The position numbers and the translations under genes are program-made. From the NCBI GenBank assembly GCA_032622095.1, contig CP136067.1, forward strand, positions 46,111,549 through 46,175,548: a stretch of DNA of 64,000 nucleotides, written 5' to 3'. This DNA is from Siphonodentalium dalli. Lineage: Eukaryota; Mollusca; Scaphopoda; Gadilida; Siphonodentaliidae. Below, in pieces: positions 1 to 12,000 of the stretch (position 1 is the stretch's first letter; each line of letters starts with the position of its first letter). A model generated the notes under the pieces. That model made no database searches, was not told where the DNA came from, and was given only the letters and a program-made list of their open reading frames with translations.

Positions 1-150
1 CACATGGCATAACTGTAACCATCACAATGTGGTCAATGAGCCGGTTCCAATGATATCCATATTTGTATGGTTTTATTGAGACAGACCGAAGATATTTTAG
101 GCTGTTGAAGCTTTATTTGGCCGGTTTATGCCGGTTTGTTGGGTAAAGGG
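1..150 (+). mobile_element. TTAA family-1 element, right part, cut by window edge
   Basis: The first 150 bases match the right-hand part of the family-1 element (complete copies at 8899-9290 and 22660-23051). They end in the inverted terminal sequence TGTTGGGTAAAGGG, followed by TTAA at 151-154. The palindrome-bearing left part lies outside the window. A TTAA target and CCC/GGG termini are the signature of piggyBac-type elements, so a non-autonomous piggyBac relative is the best reading; no transposase is visible in the window. Confidence 0.85.
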
Positions 151-154
151 TTAA

Positions 155-1359
155 CAAAATGACATACAAGTACTTGCCCAAGTGACCATCCCTTCGCGTC
201 GAGCAAAGTTCCAAGGTTATAATGAATATAATCCAGTTTCGCCCTTCAGTTCCCGGGATTGTGAGCATGGTGCGTGCGCGCAAGTTTTCTCTTTTCCTCA
301 TTTGTTATTCTCATTTTTCAATAAAAAATAATAAATCGAACCATTTTCGCCATCACTGGAAGCTTCGTGGAAACCTAATACTGTATACCTCTTGCCAATT
401 TAACTACCAGGGGCACTATTTCCTACTTCGTTTCTAAGTTCGTCATCCGTTTCCATGCAACGTTGCTTCTGGTACTAAGACATCAGAAGATCAGGGAAGA
501 CGCTTGAAGCTTACATGCTAACTCTGATTATTTTCTCTTGTCCACGAAGTATCGACAATTGATTTGCGTTCAGACCACCACGGGCGAGCCAATGATTGCG
601 TGATAATACCACGCGATTTCTCCCGGCATTGCATGTTATAGTCCGACTGTATTGGTGTTCATATATAATGCAACACGACTCAAAAAGCGAAAGCTACAGG
701 CCGACCTTTATCGTCGGTAGAAACATCGATTTTCGTAATCACCCTTCCGGCCAGAAAATTCGGGATTGAGTTCAGGCATGTGGGAATTGAACTTACCAGA
801 TATAACTATATAGGAGCGAACTGTATAGACCTGTCCTGATTGTCACGACCTGTCTAACCTGTCATACTCATAAGCGAGGATAAACCCCGTGTCATGTTCG
901 CTCCTGATAAGTTGATATATATATATTGTAAATTCCGCTATAAACTGGGGACGAGTTGTAGATTCTATTTATTACATGATCCAAACCCTCGACAAAACAC
1001 ACATAAATCAACAAATGGGAAGTGAAACTAAAAGTCGGCTTCTATAAGGCATACGATGACGTTTCACTTAACTATGCGATGTTTGCCCGCGTGAAGAAAT
1101 AGTCCCAGATAAATAAAGACTCTTTGCCGTATTTAATGGCATATATTTAATGACATAACTTTTCAAATTCTTTATTCATTATAGTTTGTTGGAAAAATAT
1201 TGGAAGTCATAGTATTTTGAGACGTAGTGTACGAAATGTAAACAGATGACAAACCGGATGTCAAAGGTCACCTGGCACTATTTCCTGTTATTAAACGAGG
1301 GTTTAATATCACAATTTATAGAATGGATTTATTGAATGGAATAAGGGTAGGATCATGTA

Positions 1360-1361
<2 letters not shown>
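155..1361. other. No gene or repeat recognised
   Basis: AT-rich sequence with stops in all frames. The short ORFs near its start are partly formed by the family-1 element end. I see no domain, splice pattern or repeat here. Confidence 0.5.
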
Positions 1362-1431
<70 letters not shown>

Positions 1432-1442
1432 AAATATATATA
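1362..1442. repeat. (TA)n(TG)n microsatellite
   Basis: About 30 bases of alternating TA run directly into about 36 bases of alternating TG, then return to TATATA. It is a compound dinucleotide microsatellite. Confidence 0.95.
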
Positions 1443-2067
1443 TTCATATGTTCTTTAAGATGATTTGCCAACTTTTCAACAGCCAGCTCTCACTTCTCTA
1501 TTCTTCATTATGTTTATTGTCACGGTGGAGACGATTTCGTATAATCAACACCAAATTATTACTTGTGTTGTGTATTTTTGTTCTATACATGTATATGCAC
1601 AGTTGCCTTTGTGCTATTTCAATCAATTACCTGAGTGTTGAGCTATTCGGGAGAGGAGGTTCCTCAAACTGGTCAGCACTTGTCCCCCCAACCACGTTAC
1701 CATGCTCATTTGGTAAATAAATATTTTAAACCACATAAGAAGCTCACATGCCACATTCTGTGCTGACTTTATATACCTAATAATGTTATAAACACATCAT
1801 ATTTATAAAAAAATATTGTTTATACCAAGAGAAGTGATTATTTTCTGGGGTTGCCTGTTGTATAGCAGTGATCACTGATTCAGATTTACTATTTATTCCT
1901 ATGTTGCCACGTTTAAAGATACCCCACCCCATGTTCATGACAGAATTACCAAAGCTAAATGCAATAAGCGTTGATTGTAACCCAGACATTTTGAAAATAT
2001 AATACTGGATACAGGATAATACCTTTAAGATGAGAATAAATAATAAGGCCTATTCTATGCAGGCCCT
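1443..2067. other. No gene recognised
   Basis: Only short ORFs without recognisable domains. One of 90 codons (1448-1720, plus) has no similarity I can name and begins in the microsatellite edge. Confidence 0.45.
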
Positions 2068-2071
2068 TTAA

Positions 2072-2320
2072 TCCTTTAAATACCGAATTGATTCTCCCAT
2101 TCAGTTACAAAGTATACACTGGAACGGTCTATTATTCATTTTGAGGTATGTTCAGATAATAAACGCAGTCGAAACGATAATACAATTAAGTGCTGGTGGA
2201 TTTCTATTAATTGGTGGGAAACGTTCAGTTAATCAGGTATGTGGTCATTTGATGAACTTATTAGCTGAACATGTCACAATGGAACTACTACTCGCCAATG
2301 TGTATTCAGAAAAGAAATGG
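2072..2320 (+). mobile_element. TTAA family-3 element
   Basis: Flanked by TTAA at 2068-2071 and 2321-2324. The left end TCCTTTAAATACC and the right end AAAGAAATGG (reverse complement CCATTTCTTT) are diverged forms of CCCTTTCTATAC. It contains the family hairpin, GTTCAGATAATAA near 2150 pairing with a sequence near 2255. It is more diverged than the copy at 2836-3088. Confidence 0.7.
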
Positions 2321-2427
2321 TTAACGCTCACCGTGAACGGACATGGCGACGCTGTACGCTAGCTCTTTGTCGTAAATCATAATTCGGGTTTACCAGGCAT
2401 CGCATTTCATCTTGATATGTGTTTTTG

Positions 2428-2790
2428 CCACATATCCGCGCGGAAATACGCACATAATTGACATATAATGTGAAATATGTATATAATATGAATAACATAA
2501 TTTGATTCTGAAATAAGCAGATAATGGACGCATAACCGTTATTTCGTTTTATGGCGCTAGCCAAAGTGAAAACACCTGTCAAGGAGTGTACACCTGAAAA
2601 GTTGTGAGTTGGCTTATTTATGACATTGTCCGCACATAATCTGCTTAGAATCGCCACATTATGAGTCTCATTTTCAGCACATTATCGACTCAAAATGAGG
2701 CGATTCTAAGCAGATTAACTACCTAAAACAAGTTCTATTATAAGCTCTATTATAAGTAGATACTGTGTTGGTTTACGGGGGAACAGGCTG
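2428..2790 (+). mobile_element. 7-bp-duplication element, copy 1
   Basis: Starts CCACATATCCGCGCGG, ends GGGGGAACAGGCTG, and is flanked by the perfect 7-bp direct repeat GTTTTTG at 2421-2427 and 2791-2797. The two ends are imperfect inverted repeats of about 33 bp. An internal hairpin pairs TGAGTCTCATTTTC-side sequence with its partner around 2640-2720. At 363 bp it has no coding capacity. The 7-bp duplication fits few known superfamilies (P-like or Dada-like are possible); I cannot assign one. Confidence 0.85.
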
Positions 2791-2835
2791 GTTTTTGCAA
2801 TGTTCTCCTGGAATAGCTTATATAATGTTATTTAA

Positions 2836-3088
2836 CCCTTTCTATACTATGGTTTCTCCCATTAAGTTATCAAATAATTCATGAGAATGATGGTCTTTAT
2901 TCATTTCAAGGGTTGTTCAGGATAAGTTAGCAGACGACAGTCAGACAAAAAAGTCATATAATTGCTGATGGATTTCTATTAATATGTGTGTGTTCAGATA
3001 ATTATGTTATGTGGTCGTTTGTTGAACTTATTATCTGAATATTTCCGTTGGGAACAACTCGTAAATGAGTATTTATTATAAGATAGGG
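2836..3088 (+). mobile_element. TTAA family-3 element
   Basis: TTAA at 2832-2835 and 3089-3092 flanks an element starting CCCTTTCTATACTAT and ending ATAAGATAGGG. These ends are inverted repeats of each other with few mismatches. The internal pair TTCAGATAATTA and TTATTATCTGAA forms a hairpin. It is non-coding and piggyBac-like by target site and CCC terminus. Confidence 0.85.
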
Positions 3089-3375
3089 TTAACTAGGATG
3101 TCGGTTAATTTGAACCTAGTCGTCCAACAGTCTTCGGAGATGGTCTGATAACTCTCTAGAAGGTTCCTCAATTAAGTTCGCCAATGAACATTCACTTGTA
3201 CTACATTTACCATTCTGATATTGAGACTGGCCATTTAATACTTCTGAGGGTATACCTTACAAACATGTACATATAAATGTTTTATCACGCATTTACAAGC
3301 AGGTGGGCGTAATTATTTTTGTATTACTTCAATGCGTCTTTCTGGAACTAATATCATCCATCATTGATAGATATA

Positions 3376-3626
3376 CAGTAATGCCCTAAGTAATAGACTC
3401 TTTAACCACAGCAGAATTATGGGTAACTTTTCAGGATTTAGTCGGAAATATGGCTTGTTGCCATTCATCGGAAAGCTCTCCCCGAGAGCTTTCCTATGAA
3501 CGGCAACAAGCCATATTTCCACGAGAGCTTTCCGTGAATGGCAACAAGCCATATTTCCGACTAAATCCTGAAAAGTTACCCATAATTCTGCTGTGGTTAA
3601 AGAGTCGATTACTTAGGGCATTACTG
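3376..3626. mobile_element. Tc1/mariner-like palindromic MITE, copy 1
   Basis: Starts CAGTAATGCCCTAAGTAAT and ends ATTACTTAGGGCATTACTG with TA on both sides (3374-3375 and 3627-3628). Nearly the whole element is one inverted repeat; each arm carries GGCTTGTTGCCATTCATCGG-type sequence. The centre is a small rearrangement in which the motif CGAGAGCTTTCC appears twice. CAGT ends with a TA duplication are typical of Tc1/mariner. The ORFs that run through both strands are palindrome artefacts. Confidence 0.9.
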
Positions 3627-3959
3627 TATGTTTACTGATAGATACGCCCACACGAGGCCGATGTCAAAACAATTACATAAATAACTGTGATAATAGTAAC
3701 ATGTATATAAAACATATTAATTTCCAATGTTTGGTGATTCACACCGTTCATGATTACGTTTAATGACATAATATTTTGCTCATTTGCTTGCTCTTGTTGT
3801 ACTAGCCGATAAAGGTGAATGACCCGGAAGTGATCCGTCGTTCACACATTTGAGTTTAGATGGTGTTTTGCCCGTTCACGCTTCTCGTGATAGACGCTTA
3901 AGTCGACGCATCGATTGAATCTTCATTAACGTCACTCAAGCACCGCGCTTGTCTTCATA

Positions 3960-4640
3960 TAATTGCCGATTCCGACGTAAAATATACGGCTGTTATGTTT
4001 GCGAGCATGTTTGATGGTTTAATGGGATGATTCGATGCATCGGGCCGGTAATAATTGAGCAATCTCTAGGGCAGTCGGCGAGCACTTGCTAGCCGGATGA
4101 CCGACTCGGTGGTAGTTTACATCGAGTAAATGATGCAATATTGGGCGCACTTCTTTGTCGAGTGTGCGACTGAGCGGAAATTAGTATCGTGTTAACTGTC
4201 CGAATGGGCGTACTTGCTCGCGGGCAAACAGGCCATTTTAACTTGCTCTCTGGATGATCAACTCGGTGTTATTCATATCTTGCAAATTGTTCAAGCTTGG
4301 GTGCATTTATTCGTCAAGTGTGCGACTGAGCAACGCGTGCAAGTTCGTGGGGCGGTAATGATGTAAGGTCGCATTACGGGTGTTCGGATTTGACTAGCCG
4401 GTTGACAGAAAACTTGTTCTCTGGATGGCCGAGTCCGCGGTAATTTGTGTGGTGTAAATCAGTGATGATTTTGGCGCGATTCTTCGTCAAATGCGCGACT
4501 GATCCGTAGTGAATGTGGTGTTAATGGTGTAAGCTGTAAGGTTACTACTGGCGGGCGCGGTTGAAAAGACCACACGGTAGATCATGCCGTGTGAGATTTT
4601 CGTCAATTCTTCGCTAAGTGTCCGTCTCATCGTCAGCTGA
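3960..4640. repeat. Diverged tandem repeat, about 155-172 bp period
   Basis: The motif GGATGACCGACTCGG recurs with changes at 4095, 4252 and 4423, so the spacing is 157 then 171 bases. A companion motif, TTCTTCGTCAAGTGTGCGACTGA, recurs with changes near 4152, 4310, 4480 and 4605. Copies are far from identical, so this is an old satellite. Its right side is cut by the family-1 element at 4651. Confidence 0.75.
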
Positions 4641-4650
4641 AGACGTTTTT

Positions 4651-5032
4651 CCCTTTACCCAACAAACCGGCCAAAACCGGCCAAATAAAGCTTCAACAGC
4701 CTAAAATATCTTGGGTCTGTCTCAATAAAACCATACAAATATGGATATCATTGGAACCGGCTCATTGACCACATTGTGATGGTTATAGTTATGCCCTGTG
4801 TCAATGCATTCTCTTACATATGCGAGTCGACCATAGGTCGCCTCGCATATATAAGAGAATGCATTGGCCTAAAAAAAATCTTTTTTTACGATATTGTCTT
4901 ACATTCTTTAACAATTTTATAATTTTTAATGTGTTAAGCCAATGCATTCTCTTATATATGCGAGGCGACCTATGGTCGACTCGCATATATAAGAGAATGC
5001 ATTGGCACAGGGCCCTTCTGTTGGGTAAAGGG
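4651..5032 (-). mobile_element. TTAA family-1 element with two palindromes
   Basis: Starts CCCTTTACCCAACA and ends TGTTGGGTAAAGGG. TTAA follows at 5033-5036, but the left flank is TTTT rather than TTAA, so one target copy has mutated. Relative to the copy at 8899 it is inverted. Two 67-bp near-palindromes beginning CCAATGCATTCTC surround an AT-rich spacer and lie in opposite orientation. The ORFs on both strands here are produced by the palindromes. Confidence 0.85.
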
Positions 5033-5299
5033 TTAATGATGTACATGCAAGTAGACGACGCGTCATCTATGGTTGGACAAACTGCAAACAACTTCAGTCA
5101 TATTCACCAGCATGGTTTATCGTACAATCCAGGTGGCTTCTTTCCTAGCAGATCAATGCACAGGGTCGCTGCCAAATTTCGCCAGCGTTTACTGCGTCAC
5201 ACTGCAATACCCACTTGATTGAATAATATTTAGTCATAAGGATAATACTAAACCTCGGCGATGTCCATGCGATCGATCGTCGCGGATACACTGGATATT

Positions 5300-6130
5300 G
5301 AGCCTCACACGGTATAAACCACCTAGTATTTAAAGTAATGCATATGACTGTTACAGACTCGGTGGGTGGACCACATTGTTTTAAAGATGTTTACCGGACT
5401 CGTCATCTCCTTTTTAAACCTGGCCTACGTAAACCGCTATGATTGACAGCTAAATATGTGGCTTGATTCCGAGACCGCAGGTCTAAGTGACCTACTCGTC
5501 ATTTCTGGGTTAAACCTGGTCAGCCATACCTATGGCGTCTTAACTAATTAATTGTACTTGCCTAATGTGGACTGTCGCGTTCTATCGACAGCTAAACTCG
5601 ATAATTGTTTTGTCATTTGCGGTAATTATTTGCGTTGTATCAGCTTAAACGGGCAACTAAACCATATAATTAGACAGTCCACCTAAACCCGGTTAAGGGA
5701 GGCTAGATTTGAGATGACGAATCAGTCTTTTCTGGACCGCGGTTTACATGGGTGGAGCTGTACACAATATCGATTGACGGCGTTTCTATAAGATGAGAGT
5801 GTCGGCTTTGTGTTATCATGACTCATTCTCACACGAGCGTCGTGCGATTGTTCGCATTAATTGGGGGCGTGACAATAATCATTATACCGGCCTGCTTGTG
5901 GTCCGCCCAGTCATGCATGGGTAGCTTGATTGCATGCTCACCGTATCAGATAGACATTAAATGCCACATCAAACCCGGTTTGGCTAGACCACCAATGTGG
6001 GTTTAAACCAGGTATAAACTCGGAGGTTTAGACTGAAGATGGAGGATCCGGTCTTTAGGTTTCGCGTTTAATTCTCTTATAACCGACTGGAGGAATGAGT
6101 TTTTCGAAAATCATTAATTTGAGTAAGAAA
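5300..6130. repeat. Very diverged repeat with TTAAACCTGG motifs
   Basis: Variants of TTTAAACCTGG or its inverted form recur near 5415, 5512, 5686, 5975 and 6005, along with phrases such as ACCACCAATGTGG and GACCATCAATGTGG. This looks like a decayed tandem or inverted repeat. Period and unit cannot be fixed by eye. Confidence 0.35.
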
Positions 6131-7580
6131 GACCATCAATGTGGATTTCCGTCATTAAGAAAGTTTTTCTCCAATTATTATCTATGAATTTGAACAGAAA
6201 ATATCAATATTTTTACAATATATATTTTTTGCAGAAAACGACATGATTAACCATCTCGGTTATGGTCGCTTTGCAACAAACAAAAGTGCCATTGTTAAAA
6301 TATTTTTACAATAAATTTAATGAATGTTTTATATACAAATACAATGGGCTTTCATTCTTTCCTTCAGATCAGCCAAAGGCTGCGAAAATGATAAGTTTAG
6401 ATAATTTAACGGTACAATTTCTTAACATCATTTTGGTCCGCCAGCATGACAAATTCAGCATGACAAACAGTCCAACACGCATCGTAGCAATTACATGACC
6501 ACTTAATCTGGGGTGGTAACATGATCAGCCAATTTCTTTAGTATTGAACTGGCGTTACTTGACGAAGCCTACATCAAACCTTGGTAGATATTGCATATAT
6601 AGGCATGCGTCAATTTCAGAGCCCGCGTGACATGTTGAGTGTTGTCACGCCATTAGCATGTCGTTTTTGATCACGTGCGCGCCAGACCAAGCATAAAGTT
6701 ATGTCCCTCCACCTGTCGCAAACCACACGCTTTCGTATTCAACAGCTCAATTATAAGTGCGCACAGGTTGGGCGCGTAATCCTCTATCGACAGTCAAGCT
6801 GTTTGATTGAACCTGGCCTTATATTGACTGCTGTCGATAGCAAGTAATACCGCTATGAACGTTGTGTTGCTCCAGTCGGTCCTTGCATCAAGGCAATTGA
6901 TATTCAGCGCGTTTGAGCTTATGGTTTGCAAGACATATGACATGTCAAACGACATGCGTAACTGATCAAAGCGCAATTCAATTACGTCAGTAAAAATGGG
7001 TTCGTGTATACTTACACAATGTGAAGCCGCTAGACTTGTGGCCGATACCACCAACAGTCTCGAATTCGATAAACTCCCCATGAGGGTAAGTGGGAGACCC
7101 TTGCCACCAGATGAAAATCATCCAATTTTATCTTATGATTCAAGCACCACCACATTATCTGATAATCTTTATCTCACCGCTCATAAAAATGTACTTCATG
7201 TTATGACATGAGATACGCAGGTCTCGAAATTCCACCCTTTGACTCAGAAGCTCGTAAACAATTGTGTCTACTATCTACTATGTCAAAACAAACTGAAAAT
7301 GCAGGAACTATTGGATAATTCAAAAGATACTTAAACTACGATGTACCCAAAACACACTTTTGTTAGTATAGTATATGTGGCAGATAATAGGGAATGTCAG
7401 ATATTTCATACACGCTAAAGGACTGGTAAACTTGAAGCAAACATAACTATGCCAGAAGACGGAATAAGGCGAAACTCATCCAATTTTATCGTTTGAAACG
7501 AGAAGCACAACAACTATCACTCCTTTAATGGCACCGCCCATCAGATCTACTTCACGATATTACATGAGATACACAGGACT
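6131..7580. other. No gene recognised
   Basis: Contains ORFs up to 95 codons on both strands around 6790-7210, but they overlap each other and have no recognisable motif. I see no repeat match elsewhere in the window. Confidence 0.4.
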
Positions 7581-7587
7581 AGAAATT

Positions 7588-7966
7588 CAAGACATCATCG
7601 CGTAAATACGCACATAATCGAACTATAATGTGATTATGTGAGATGTGTATATAACGTGATTATTTTATTCTGAAATAAGCAGATAATGGAGTCATATCAG
7701 TTATTTCGTTTTATGGCGCGGGCCACAGTGACAACACATGTTAAAGTGCGTACACATGAAAAGTCGTGGGTTGGCTTATTTGTGTCATTTTCCGCTCATA
7801 ATCTGCTTATAGAATCGCTTCATTATAAGTCGATAATGTGACTAAAATGATCTAATTTTCAGCACATTATCGACTCAAAAATGAGCCGAAATATTCTAAG
7901 CAGGTTATCTACCTAAAACAATTTCTTTATAAGCAGATAATTGCAGGTTTTCGGGAGAACATGCTG
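7588..7966 (+). mobile_element. 7-bp-duplication element, copy 2
   Basis: Same family as 2428-2790. Flanks AGAAATT (7581-7587) and AGAAATG (7967-7973) differ at one base. It starts CAAGACATCATCGCG and ends GGGAGAACATGCTG. The family hairpin is present near 7790-7910. It is non-coding. Confidence 0.8.
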
Positions 7967-8894
7967 AGAAATGCCACCCTGTGACTCAGTAGCCCATATA
8001 ACATTCATTTCTATCATCTACCGCTGCATTATGGAACTAACTTTAAGAACAAACTCGAAATATTTAATAATTCAAAATCACTTGAACTGTTGAGTACACA
8101 AACCACCCATTATAGTGTATGTGCAGAGAATAGGGAATGGCCAGATATGTTATACACGCTTAATTAAGAACGGGTTGTAGTCGTCGTAACTTATGACTTC
8201 ACGTATTATCTATATCGTTGTCACATGAGAGACAATCCCAAATAGTCACATTAACAACAAAATGGATTCAAATTGACACACACCATACAATTCTTGCTTC
8301 TAGTGTTTAATGATAAAAGGATGTCTTATCTATATACCTAGTCATCAAGTATTATGCCACATATTTCGTATGTATTCTTTGCTGAATTCATGGAAAATGG
8401 GCCGTCGATCACACCCTTCCACCCCCACGATCATCCTCTGATCCTTAAAACAATATGAAGAATCTCCGCCGCGGATCGTCTTAATTACCGTTAAGCGTGA
8501 TCGGCAAAGTATTTTGGGTAATTAACGTAGTGTGAAGGTAGTTGAACAAGTCATTTGATCCGCACCATATAAACGATAAAACGGATCAATAGTATTAAAA
8601 AACGCACGCGCATGTAACCAATTGCCATCAAACCGTTTATTAGTTCCTCACTCGCATTAGTTTGTATTTCCAATATATATATATATCGATATACAATTGA
8701 CTCCAATGCGGTTTACCACAATTTAACGAGTTCCATGCTCAATCTCAGACGAACAATCATGTATACCTTAGTTGCTTGTCGTTGAGTGTATAACACATAT
8801 GTTATCAATTGCAGCACATGATATGGGTATAAAACTCCTACTGTGGTTATAAATGTGTACTGCGGATATAAATGTTGCAATTGCTCTTCATTGG
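7967..8894. other. No gene recognised
   Basis: Low-complexity, AT-rich sequence with a short TATATATATATCGATATA tract near 8675. I see no domain or repeat family. Confidence 0.4.
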
Positions 8895-8898
8895 TTAA

Positions 8899-9290
8899 CC
8901 CTTTACCCAACAGAACGGCCCTGTGCCAATGCATTCTCTTATATATGCGAGTCGACCATAGGTCGCCTCGCATATATAAGAGAATGCATTGGCTTAACAC
9001 ATTAAAAATTATAAAATTGTTAAAGAATGTAAGAACAAATGGTAAAAAGTGTTAAAAAAAGATATTTTTTAGGCCAATGCATTCTCTTATATATGCGAGG
9101 CGACCCATGGTCGACTCGCATATATAAGGAAATGCATTGGCACAGGGCATAACTGTAACTATCACAATGTGGTCAAGGATCCGGTTCCAATGATATCCAT
9201 ATTTGTATGGTTCTATTGAGACAGACCGAACATATTTTAGGCTGTTGAAGCTTTATTTGGCCGGTTTTGGCCGGTTTGTTGGGTAAAGGG
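8899..9290 (+). mobile_element. TTAA family-1 element, complete reference copy
   Basis: 392 bp between TTAA at 8895-8898 and 9291-9294. Order: terminus CCCTTTACCCAACA; palindrome 8926-8992; AT-rich spacer; second palindrome 9074-9140 in opposite orientation; a unique right part with GATATCCATATTTGTATGG; terminus TGTTGGGTAAAGGG. Each palindrome is 67 bp with arms of 32 bp, one arm mismatch and a 3-base ATA centre. No ORF fits a transposase. The TTAA target and CCC/GGG ends point to a piggyBac-type mobilising enzyme encoded elsewhere. Confidence 0.9.
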
Positions 9291-9477
9291 TTAATATGTA
9301 TGCATATCCATGCACATTAGAACTATATAGTAATTGACAATAATGTTTCATATATTGCGATCATTTAAAATTGGAATGAGTTGTGATATCAATTAATTAT
9401 TATTACAAGCATTTGAATAACACGTAGTCAGCGTTGGTGTTATACAAACTGGGAAAATCTGAATAGGAAATGACTTA

Positions 9478-10196
9478 GTGTAAACAATATTTATTTGAAC
9501 AAAAGAACAGAACATCACATTGACAATTATACATATTGAGCAAAAAAAACATAGTTCAAATGAGGATTAGATAACAAGCCATGAGCCTATGGCTTTTATA
9601 AAAATCTTTTCCTCCAAAAATGTTACCCCGAGTGTCAATACAGACAGCTACAGGGTAAAGAGGACGGGAATTTGAATATTGTTCTGTGTTTTCAAATAAA
9701 TGTTGGGAAGTTAGTTAAGCGAGTGCAGGGATCAGAAAGATGGAGGAGTGATAGAAGGGAGAAGATTATGAAATAGACAAGACAGATAATAAAGTAGGTA
9801 GAAAAGAAGTGTGATAAATGCTGTATACAATAATCCCTCAATCATAATCTAAATTTTACATTATGGCGTTAAATCATGGTGTATTGTCCAATATAGAAAC
9901 GGAATTAGACCCCAAATATGTCTCGGCACCCAGGAGAGATGATGCGTGAAAATAAGTATATATTAGAATAATTGTTATACTTGTTTTGCGTATCAATATA
10001 ATCTAGATACAATTAGTACATATAAGTACAATCAGTAGTAAGTCCATTAATATGCCAAGGTCAGCACGGTTGAGCATGCACTCCGTGGGCAGACAGACGG
10101 ATATGCCCGAACACAATGTGCAGAAACGCGACTTTCATATTTATACATACAAGTTATGCACCTCATGTTCACATACACGACCCCTGCGCACGGAGC
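9478..10196 (-). mobile_element. LINE 3' untranslated region with stem-loop
   Basis: Lies downstream (minus strand) of the reverse-transcriptase end at 10197-10640. A short stem-loop, AAGCCATGAGCCTATGGCTT, sits at 9576-9595. The minus strand then runs to a CAAATAAATATTG signal near 9490, which probably marks the 3' end. The stem-loop-then-tail layout matches the LINE ends at 12414, 34184, 35853 and 55702. Confidence 0.55.
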
Positions 10197-10720
10197 TCAC
10201 ACATTATCGAAACGTCGACTTTGGATAATAAACAGTTGTACAGTTTCAAATATTATAGAATTTGTTTCATCGGACATCTCATTAGACCCATATAATAGGA
10301 CATCAATGTTCACATCTGGTCGCGAAAATGGTAGAGAGGCTATCATATCAGCTCTAATTTGACTATATTGGGGACATTGCAAGAGAAAGTGGTACGCGGA
10401 CTCAACTACAAATTCTCCACAAGAGCAAAATGGGGAATCTCTTACGTAATTTACCACAAGATCTTTGTTCAGATGGCTGCACACCAGTCTCATTCTTGTG
10501 TGATATACTTGAGACTGGGGTGCAGCAAATGACTTACAAATAGGCGGACCACTGTATGGAGTAATGAAGTAATTACCAGAGTAGTTGAATTCGCGGAACA
10601 AATAAAAAATACCAGTTATTATCGTATATGAAAGACACACATTGTAGTAAAGATAACCAAATTTACACCACTCATGCCCAAAACCAAAATTCCACTCGTG
10701 GGCGCATGGTAGTTTCGGCT
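10197..10720 (-). pseudogene. LINE reverse-transcriptase C-terminal fragment with CCHC-type finger
   Basis: The 147-codon ORF (10197-10640) encodes the C-terminal end of a non-LTR retrotransposon polyprotein. Key features are the stretch VYHTRMRLVCSHLNKDLV, then DSPFCSCGEFVVESAYHFLL and QCPQYSQIR, which match the C-x-C/H-x3-5-C finger and the following helix that close many LINE ORF2 proteins. Upstream codons in the same frame (to about 10720) also look LINE-like (a HEWCKFGYLYYN stretch). The polymerase palm with its YADD-type motif is absent, so this is a 5'-truncated copy. The 3' untranslated region follows at 9478-10196. The family (CR1/Jockey-like or other) is not certain. Confidence 0.75.
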
Positions 10721-10760
10721 GCTATGTGTGTATTTTATTCATTTCCCAAATGAAAGAACT

Positions 10761-11993
10761 GGATTGAAATATCCCTTTATATTTATATTTCCGCAGGTTA
10801 ATGCGTCGCGTGCTATGACCACCCTCGTACCATAAGCAATAATATAACACAGCTCACGGGATGCAACCCATGGCAAACAGGACGAATATAAAGCTGTATA
10901 ACTACTTTGAATATATGACGTATCACTGATGGTGTAGCTATATCACTGATGACATGGTAAACTATTCTACATATGGCTTTTCATGAATTGTTCAGGGTAC
11001 GTGCCTCCAAGATGGTAACTCAATCTGATTTCGGAGCTCAATTTTATCCGAATGAGCTAAAACATATTTAATAGTGAAGTAATTTTTTTTTAAACAGAGA
11101 ACTTCGATGTCTTTTTCGCAGTTTTTGTAACTGGTGTTTTTGCACAAATTGTTCACTTCATGTTTGGATTTTCAATATCAATTTCGACATACATGTATAA
11201 CATCAATGCAGTTCACCACAGTGCAATCTCATAAACATAAATGTCTTGCATTGATTGAATAGCTTGAATACGCGTCCAGCGAACCGGCGAACGCTGCGTT
11301 TTTTCTATTCTTTTTCAACGATGCCAGACCCCATTTAGAGCATGTTCCGCTAATGGTTATAGACATTATATCCGTGCGCTCTTTCCCGAGCGATTATAGG
11401 ACACTTGCGGATACTCGCCTAATTACCCACGAATGAGGAAAATGGATTTAAATCACTCCGAACGAATTCAACGCGGTCGAACTACTTGGAATATCACCTC
11501 TCAGTGAATGTATCAATGCGGCTTGTTGTGCCAAAGAAGGTCAAGAGCAACCAAGCTCTGTTGCATCGGAAGCGAGATATTTAACCGCCAGGGTTACACT
11601 AGGTACTATATACACAGGCCGTACGTACGCGAAACAGGGATTCCATATATATATATATAGGTCGAATTAGTAGACCTACTTTGGTAAACGACCTAAATAC
11701 CGTTCGGCATTGATAGATATATTTCAGTCACGTGATACATGTATATTGGCATCACCCATCATGCCATATAGCGTTTGAAAACCCATAGACGATAGTTGTA
11801 CACAATTAACAATTACGGGGTATATGTCGAGACTGTAGACTTTCTATTGCAAAAAACAGCTGTCTCTCAAGAGACCAATATGGTCTACTTACACTATCGA
11901 TGCACCATATCGCAGAGATATCCATTGTAAATGTTGTGTCTTGAAAAAGCCATTGTTTGAATGAAAAAAGTTGGTTAGTTGTGACCATAACAC
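10761..11993. other. No gene recognised
   Basis: Nothing beyond short ORFs and a small TATATATATATA tract near 11648. No repeat copies were noticed elsewhere in the window. Confidence 0.4.
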
Positions 11994-12000
11994 AATGCGC

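Noticed and set aside
3361-3638. ORFs sharing NGNKPYFRLNPEKLPIILLW, also at 31080-31298 and 58879-59142
   Set aside because: They are the arms of the Tc1/mariner-like palindromic MITE read in one frame. The element is far too short to encode a transposase.
4801-5218. ORFs of 96 and 132 codons sharing the peptide QCILLYMR on both strands, also seen at 8713-9055, 16705-16893, 33085-33270, 51038-51337 and 58176-58382
   Set aside because: They are translations of the 67-bp palindrome, which reads almost the same on both strands. The shared peptide reflects DNA repetition, not a protein family.
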